7,997 bases of DNA from an uncultured Alistipes sp. (GTDB taxonomy: Bacteria; Bacteroidota; Bacteroidia; Bacteroidales; Rikenellaceae), in the NCBI GenBank assembly GCA_947174575.1, contig CAMWJM010000046.1, forward strand, positions 1 to 7,997. Direction: 5' to 3'. Positions 5,085 to 7,997 of this stretch are shown here, piece by piece. Position 1 is the stretch's first letter, and each line of letters starts with the position of its first letter. The position numbers were made by a program, and so were the translations under genes. Below the pieces are notes generated by a model. That model did not search any database. It saw only the letters and a list, made by a program, of their open reading frames with translations, and was not told where the DNA came from.

Positions 5085-6463
5085 CGCTGCGGCTTTTTCG
5101 AGAAGATCACGATCGCCAGGCTGCCCGCCACGGCGGCGGCCGTCGACCCCATCAGAATGGCGATCTTGCCGCGGTCGATCAGGCCGGCATCGGTGTAGGC
5201 CAGCGAATCGACGAACAGCGACATCGTGAACCCGATACCGCCCAGGCAGGCCACGGCCAGCAGCATGCGCCACGTAGCCCCCTCGGGCATGACGGCCAGC
5301 TTGGTCTTGACGGCCAGCCAGCTGGCGGTGAAGATGCCCAGCGGCTTGCCCACCAGCAGACCGAAGAAGACGCCCATGCCCACCGAGCCGATCTCGGGCG
5401 AGAAGTGGAAGATGTTGATGTATTCGAGCGACGTGATTTCGACGCCGGCATTGGCCAGCGCGAAGATCGGCATGATGACGAACGTGACATACGGCGCCAA
5501 CGCATGCTCCAGACGATAGCTCATGCCGGCCGAACGGGCGCCCAGCCGGGTCATCCGGCGCAGATAGAACCGATGCTCCTCGTTGGGGAAGGGTTCGTCG
5601 GAGGTTTCGACGGCCAGCAGATGATCCCGCAGCCAGCGCATCTTATGGGTGAAGTACTCCTTGCTGTAGCGCGGCTCCATGGGGATGAGCATCGCCATGG
5701 CCACGCCCGACAGCGTGGCATGCACGCCCGAATAGTAGAAAAGCCCCCACACCGCAATGGCGGGCACGAGGTAGAAGATCATGCGCTTCTCGCCCAGACG
5801 ATGGATGACATAGACGCCGAGCATCACCAGCACCGCGATGAGCAGCAACCCCCACTGCAGCTCGCCGCCGTAGAAGAGCGCGATGACCAGGATAGCCCCC
5901 AGGTCGTCGGCGATGGCCAGCGCCGTGAGGAAAATCTTGAGCGACACGGGCACCCGGTCGCCGAGCATCGAGAGGATGCCCACCGCGAAAGCGATGTCCG
6001 TGGCCGTGGGGATTCCCCAGCCGTTGGCGGCCAGCGTCCCGTGGTTGAACAGGGCGAAGATCAGAGCCGGAGCGATCATACCGCCCGCAGCAGCCACCAC
6101 CGGCAGGATCGCCTTGCGCACCGACGACAGCTGACCGTTGACCACCTCGCGCTTGATCTCCAACCCCACCGTGAAGAAGAAGACCACCATCAAACAGTCG
6201 TTGATGAACTTCTCGACGGTCATTCCGTGGGGGAACACCCAGTCGATCAATCCGCCGGGCGAATGGATGACCAGCGACAACTCGGTTTCGAGCAGATTGT
6301 GGTAATAGTGCCGAGTCAAGGGGATGTTGGCCAGCAACATGGCCACGACCACGCAGGCCAGCAGCACCACGCCTCCCGCCCAGGGAGCCTCCATGAAACC
6401 CCGGCTGCGCAACGAGAGCTTATGGCTGTTGCGCACCCATCGATACATTGAAAACAGACGCAT
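5081..6463 (-). CDS. nhaA: Na+/H+ antiporter NhaA
   Basis: An inner-membrane electrogenic antiporter that expels sodium in exchange for protons, used for sodium tolerance and pH homeostasis. The 460-residue protein shows the NhaA landmarks: FFFTVGLEIKRE in the second helix (Glu102), IPTATDIAFAVGIL with Thr155-Asp156, ALAIADDLGAIL with the two ion-binding aspartates Asp186 and Asp187, FALANAG at 334-340, and LVGKPLG with Lys373, which matches the E. coli TM10 lysine (Lys300). It is about 70 residues longer than the E. coli protein (388). Much of the excess is a charged loop, residues about 262-318, between TM8 and TM9. The ATG at 6463 lies 34 bp after the ureohydrolase stop behind an A/T-rich leader; an in-frame ATG at 6448 is an alternative. 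The TGA overlaps the next gene's ATG by 4 bp. Confidence 0.96.
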   Translation of the reverse strand: MRLFSMYRWVRNSHKLSLRSRGFMEAPWAGGVVLLACVVVAMLLANIPLTRHYYHNLLETELSLVIHSPGGLIDWVFPHGMTVEKFINDCLMVVFFFTVGLEIKREVVNGQLSSVRKAILPVVAAAGGMIAPALIFALFNHGTLAANGWGIPTATDIAFAVGILSMLGDRVPVSLKIFLTALAIADDLGAILVIALFYGGELQWGLLLIAVLVMLGVYVIHRLGEKRMIFYLVPAIAVWGLFYYSGVHATLSGVAMAMLIPMEPRYSKEYFTHKMRWLRDHLLAVETSDEPFPNEEHRFYLRRMTRLGARSAGMSYRLEHALAPYVTFVIMPIFALANAGVEITSLEYINIFHFSPEIGSVGMGVFFGLLVGKPLGIFTASWLAVKTKLAVMPEGATWRMLLAVACLGGIGFTMSLFVDSLAYTDAGLIDRGKIAILMGSTAAAVAGSLAIVIFSKKPQR

Positions 6464-6497
6464 AAAAATATTGGTTTATTCCGTTATTTCGTTTCGT

Positions 6498-7565
6498 TCA
6501 CTCTTCGCCGCTTCGGCCGGACGCCGATTTTATGGCTATGCCGCACAGTTTCCACAGCACGCGGGCACCCGTGATGGCATCGATGCGCTCCTCGGGCGAC
6601 GGCACGGTCTCCACCACGTCGAACCCCACGATGCGCCGCCCCGAACGGGCCACCGCATCGACCAGCCACATCGCCCGGTTGAAACTCAAACCGCCCGGCA
6701 CCGGCGTACCGGTGTGGGGACAATGCTCTACAGAGAGGCCGTCGATGTCGAAGCTCACATAGACCTCCCGGGGCAGGCTCGCCACGATGCGGCGGCATTG
6801 CGCGTCCCACGTTTCGCCCCGGAATTCGGCGGCAGCAAGCGACAGATCGTCGAACAGCTCCACGCGCTCCGAAGCCAGCGCCGTTTCGCGCTCGCGCCGG
6901 CTGAAGTCGCGCACGGCCACCTGGGCGATCTTGCACACCTGCGGCACGTCGCGCAACACGTTGAACATGATCGAGGCGTGCGAGAACTCGAAACCCTCGT
7001 AAGCCTCGCGCAGGTCGCAATGGGCGTCGATATGCAGGATGCCGAAGCGCTCGTACTGCTCGCCCAGCGCCCGGATCAGCCCGTAGGGAGTCGAGTGGTC
7101 GCCGCCCACCAGCCCCACGATCTTGCCCTGCGCCAGCCAATGCCGCGCCTGGGCCTCGATATTGGCATTCATGGCGGCGCAGCCCTCGTTGATCCGCCGG
7201 ATCTTGCGGGCCACGCTGTCGTCGTCGGGCGAACCGCCCGCTTCGAGGTGGCGGATCACCTTCTCGGCGTCGCTGCGCAGCCGCTGCGACTCCTCCTGCA
7301 GCGAATAGTCGACATCGGCTGTGGCGATGCCCTGCCGCCACGCGTCGGGCGACAGAGGATCGTAGAAATCGAGCTGCGTCGAGGCTTCGATCACCGCATC
7401 GGGGCCGTAGGCCGTACCGGCGCCGTAGGAAACCGTCACGTCCCAGGGTGCCGAGACGAGCACCAGAGCGGCCTCCTCCGGAGCGAAAGGAAGCCCGAAG
7501 TAGGTGCCGGTGTCGACCCCCACGCCGTCGGGATCGAAAAGATGCGCAGCCGCGATGTCCGCCAT
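6498..7565 (-). CDS. Ureohydrolase (arginase/agmatinase family protein)
   Basis: The family hydrolyses guanidino compounds such as agmatine, arginine, guanidinobutyrate or formimidoyl-glutamate, usually with a binuclear Mn2+ centre, in the cytoplasm. The 355-residue protein has the metal ligands in order: His157 in GGDHSTPYG, Asp180/His182/Asp184 in HIDAHCDLR, and Asp273/Asp275 in SFDIDGL. Glu319 in FDVVET matches the conserved guanidinium-contacting glutamate. After DIDGL the usual D-P pair is Ser278-Val279. A helical, charged insertion at about 85-140 and an N-terminal extension make it longer than E. coli agmatinase (about 306). Substrate cannot be assigned; agmatine is the default guess for bacteria, and no arginine decarboxylase gene is nearby. 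It is first in an operon with nhaA and the FKBP lipoprotein. The ATG at 7565 follows a leader of about 60 nt containing a hairpin. Confidence 0.9.
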   Translation of the reverse strand: MADIAAAHLFDPDGVGVDTGTYFGLPFAPEEAALVLVSAPWDVTVSYGAGTAYGPDAVIEASTQLDFYDPLSPDAWRQGIATADVDYSLQEESQRLRSDAEKVIRHLEAGGSPDDDSVARKIRRINEGCAAMNANIEAQARHWLAQGKIVGLVGGDHSTPYGLIRALGEQYERFGILHIDAHCDLREAYEGFEFSHASIMFNVLRDVPQVCKIAQVAVRDFSRRERETALASERVELFDDLSLAAAEFRGETWDAQCRRIVASLPREVYVSFDIDGLSVEHCPHTGTPVPGGLSFNRAMWLVDAVARSGRRIVGFDVVETVPSPEERIDAITGARVLWKLCGIAIKSASGRSGEE

Positions 7566-7591
7566 AATCTTATAAGAGGTATTCCATCCGT

Positions 7592-7619
7592 CCGCCCGGT
7601 TCTCGAAACCGGCAGGCGG
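7592..7619 (-). other. Hairpin in the 5' leader of the ureohydrolase gene
   Basis: CCGGTT (7596-7601) and AACCGG (7607-7612) form a 6-bp stem around a 5-nt loop. CCGC (7592-7595) and GCGG (7616-7619) extend it past a 3-nt bulge. It occupies the first half of the predicted leader, between the -7 box at 7632-7639 and the ATG at 7565, and no U-tract follows it. It could stabilise the mRNA or serve as a regulatory site. I cannot match it to a known riboswitch. Confidence 0.4.
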
Positions 7620-7631
7620 TTATTATCCGGA

Positions 7632-7639
7632 CAAAGGTA
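7632..7639 (-). promoter_or_regulatory. -7 promoter element (TACCTTTG, minus strand) for the ureohydrolase-nhaA-FKBP operon
   Basis: The minus strand reads TACCTTTG, matching TAnnTTTG. Transcription would start near 7625-7628, giving a leader of about 60 nt before the ATG at 7565. The position expected for its -33 box falls at about 7658-7661, on the -7 box of the opposite promoter, and no TTTG is present there. Only 20 bp separate the two -7 boxes. Confidence 0.7.
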
Positions 7640-7659
7640 CACATTATTTTGTTTTTTTC

Positions 7660-7667
7660 TACCTTTG
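7660..7667 (+). promoter_or_regulatory. -7 promoter element (TACCTTTG) for pdxB
   Basis: TACCTTTG sits only 8 bp before the ATG at 7676, so the start of transcription is predicted within a few bases of the start codon and the mRNA would be nearly leaderless. A T-rich run (7647-7659, TTTTGTTTTTTTC) precedes it, but no -33 TTTG lies at the right distance. Confidence 0.65.
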
Positions 7668-7675
7668 AGGCTGCA

Positions 7676-7997
7676 ATGAACCGCTCCGTCCGCAAATTCA
7701 CCGTCGTCATCGACAGCGCCGTACCCTTTCTGCGAGGCGTGCTCGAACCCTGGGCCGAGGTGCGCTATGTGCCCGGCGCGGAGATCGCGCCCGACGTCGT
7801 ACGCGACGCCGACGCTCTGATCGTGCGCACCCGCACCCGCTGCGACCAACGGCTGCTGGCCGGTTCGCGCGTGCGGATCATCGCCACTGCCACCATCGGA
7901 TTCGGCCACATCGACACGGCCTGGTGCGCGCCCCGCGGCATTCTGGTCGCAACGGCCGCCGGCTGCAACGCCCGGGGCGTGCTCCAATGGGTAGCCG
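7676..7997 (+). CDS. pdxB: Erythronate-4-phosphate dehydrogenase PdxB, N-terminal part (runs off the right edge)
   Basis: This NAD-dependent dehydrogenase oxidises 4-phosphoerythronate in the DXP-dependent route to pyridoxal phosphate (vitamin B6), in the cytoplasm. Only the first 107 codons are present, open to the window end. They follow the PdxB N-terminal catalytic subdomain: VVIDSAVPFLRG at 10-21, VRYVPGAEI at 29-37, DADALIVRTRTRCDQRLL at 44-61, and the diagnostic IATATIGFGHIDTAWC (69-84) and AAGCNARGV (94-102) blocks. These last two line up with the TATAGTDHVDEAW and APGCNA blocks of E. coli PdxB and separate it from general D-2-hydroxyacid dehydrogenases. The ATG at 7676 adds about seven residues before the first beta strand compared with E. 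coli; no other ATG is available upstream or close downstream. The NAD-binding Rossmann domain lies outside the window. Confidence 0.88.
   Translation, partial: MNRSVRKFTVVIDSAVPFLRGVLEPWAEVRYVPGAEIAPDVVRDADALIVRTRTRCDQRLLAGSRVRIIATATIGFGHIDTAWCAPRGILVATAAGCNARGVLQWVA

Noticed and set aside
6464..6497. Riboswitch or own promoter for nhaA
   Set aside because: The gap to the ureohydrolase stop is only 34 bp, A/T-rich, with no TAnnTTTG box or stem, so nhaA appears to be expressed with the upstream gene.
7592..7619. Guanidine riboswitch before the ureohydrolase
   Set aside because: Guanidine riboswitches would fit the gene family, but only one hairpin is present, its loop lacks the ACGR motif of the guanidine-II class, and there is no room for the larger guanidine-I fold.
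1..7997. CRISPR arrays, insertion sequences, phage genes, defence genes, tRNAs
   Set aside because: No regularly spaced repeats, terminal inverted repeats, transposase or integrase motifs, or tRNA-like folds were seen on either strand.

Overview
The window looks like ordinary chromosome from a GC-rich member of the Bacteroidales. An Alistipes-like (Rikenellaceae) source is my best guess. Four or five intergenic sites carry the Bacteroidota -7 element TAnnTTTG, placed just upstream of genes on both strands. Ribosome-binding sites are A/T-rich rather than Shine-Dalgarno-like, and the two lipoprotein-type FKBPs and the DUF3127 protein are typical of this phylum. The genus is inference from style and composition, not from a database match. 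I see no insertion sequence, phage gene, tRNA, rRNA, CRISPR array or obvious recent transfer.

Left part (1-2400, plus strand): the 3' nine-tenths of an acetyl-CoA hydrolase/CoA-transferase family gene, then a long imperfect terminator hairpin, then a ten-helix EamA/DMT exporter whose likely start is a TTG at 1365, then another terminator-like hairpin.

Middle (2286-3136): a 361-bp gap without a protein gene. It holds a Bacteroidota promoter with a nine-G tract in its spacer. A compact transcript of about 100 nt follows, with a 5' hairpin and a near-perfect intrinsic terminator; it is a candidate small RNA or attenuated leader. A second promoter then drives a DUF3127 protein ending in an SSB-like acidic tip. 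A 19-bp perfect hairpin separates that gene from the convergent gene to its right.

Right part (3137-7565, minus strand): an FKBP-type prolyl isomerase lipoprotein with its own promoter. Upstream of it lies a compact operon, transcribed as ureohydrolase (arginase/agmatinase family), then nhaA Na+/H+ antiporter, then a second, degenerate FKBP lipoprotein. The nhaA stop and the FKBP start overlap as ATGA. The ureohydrolase promoter sits back-to-back with a plus-strand promoter for pdxB (erythronate-4-phosphate dehydrogenase, vitamin B6 synthesis), whose first 107 codons run off the right edge.

Most of the window is housekeeping: fermentation CoA chemistry, metabolite export, envelope protein folding, Na+/pH homeostasis, guanidino-compound breakdown and PLP synthesis. 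The least explained parts are the promoter-hairpin-terminator unit at 2418-2550, the SSB-tip protein beside it, and the coupling of nhaA to an FKBP lacking most expected active-site residues.
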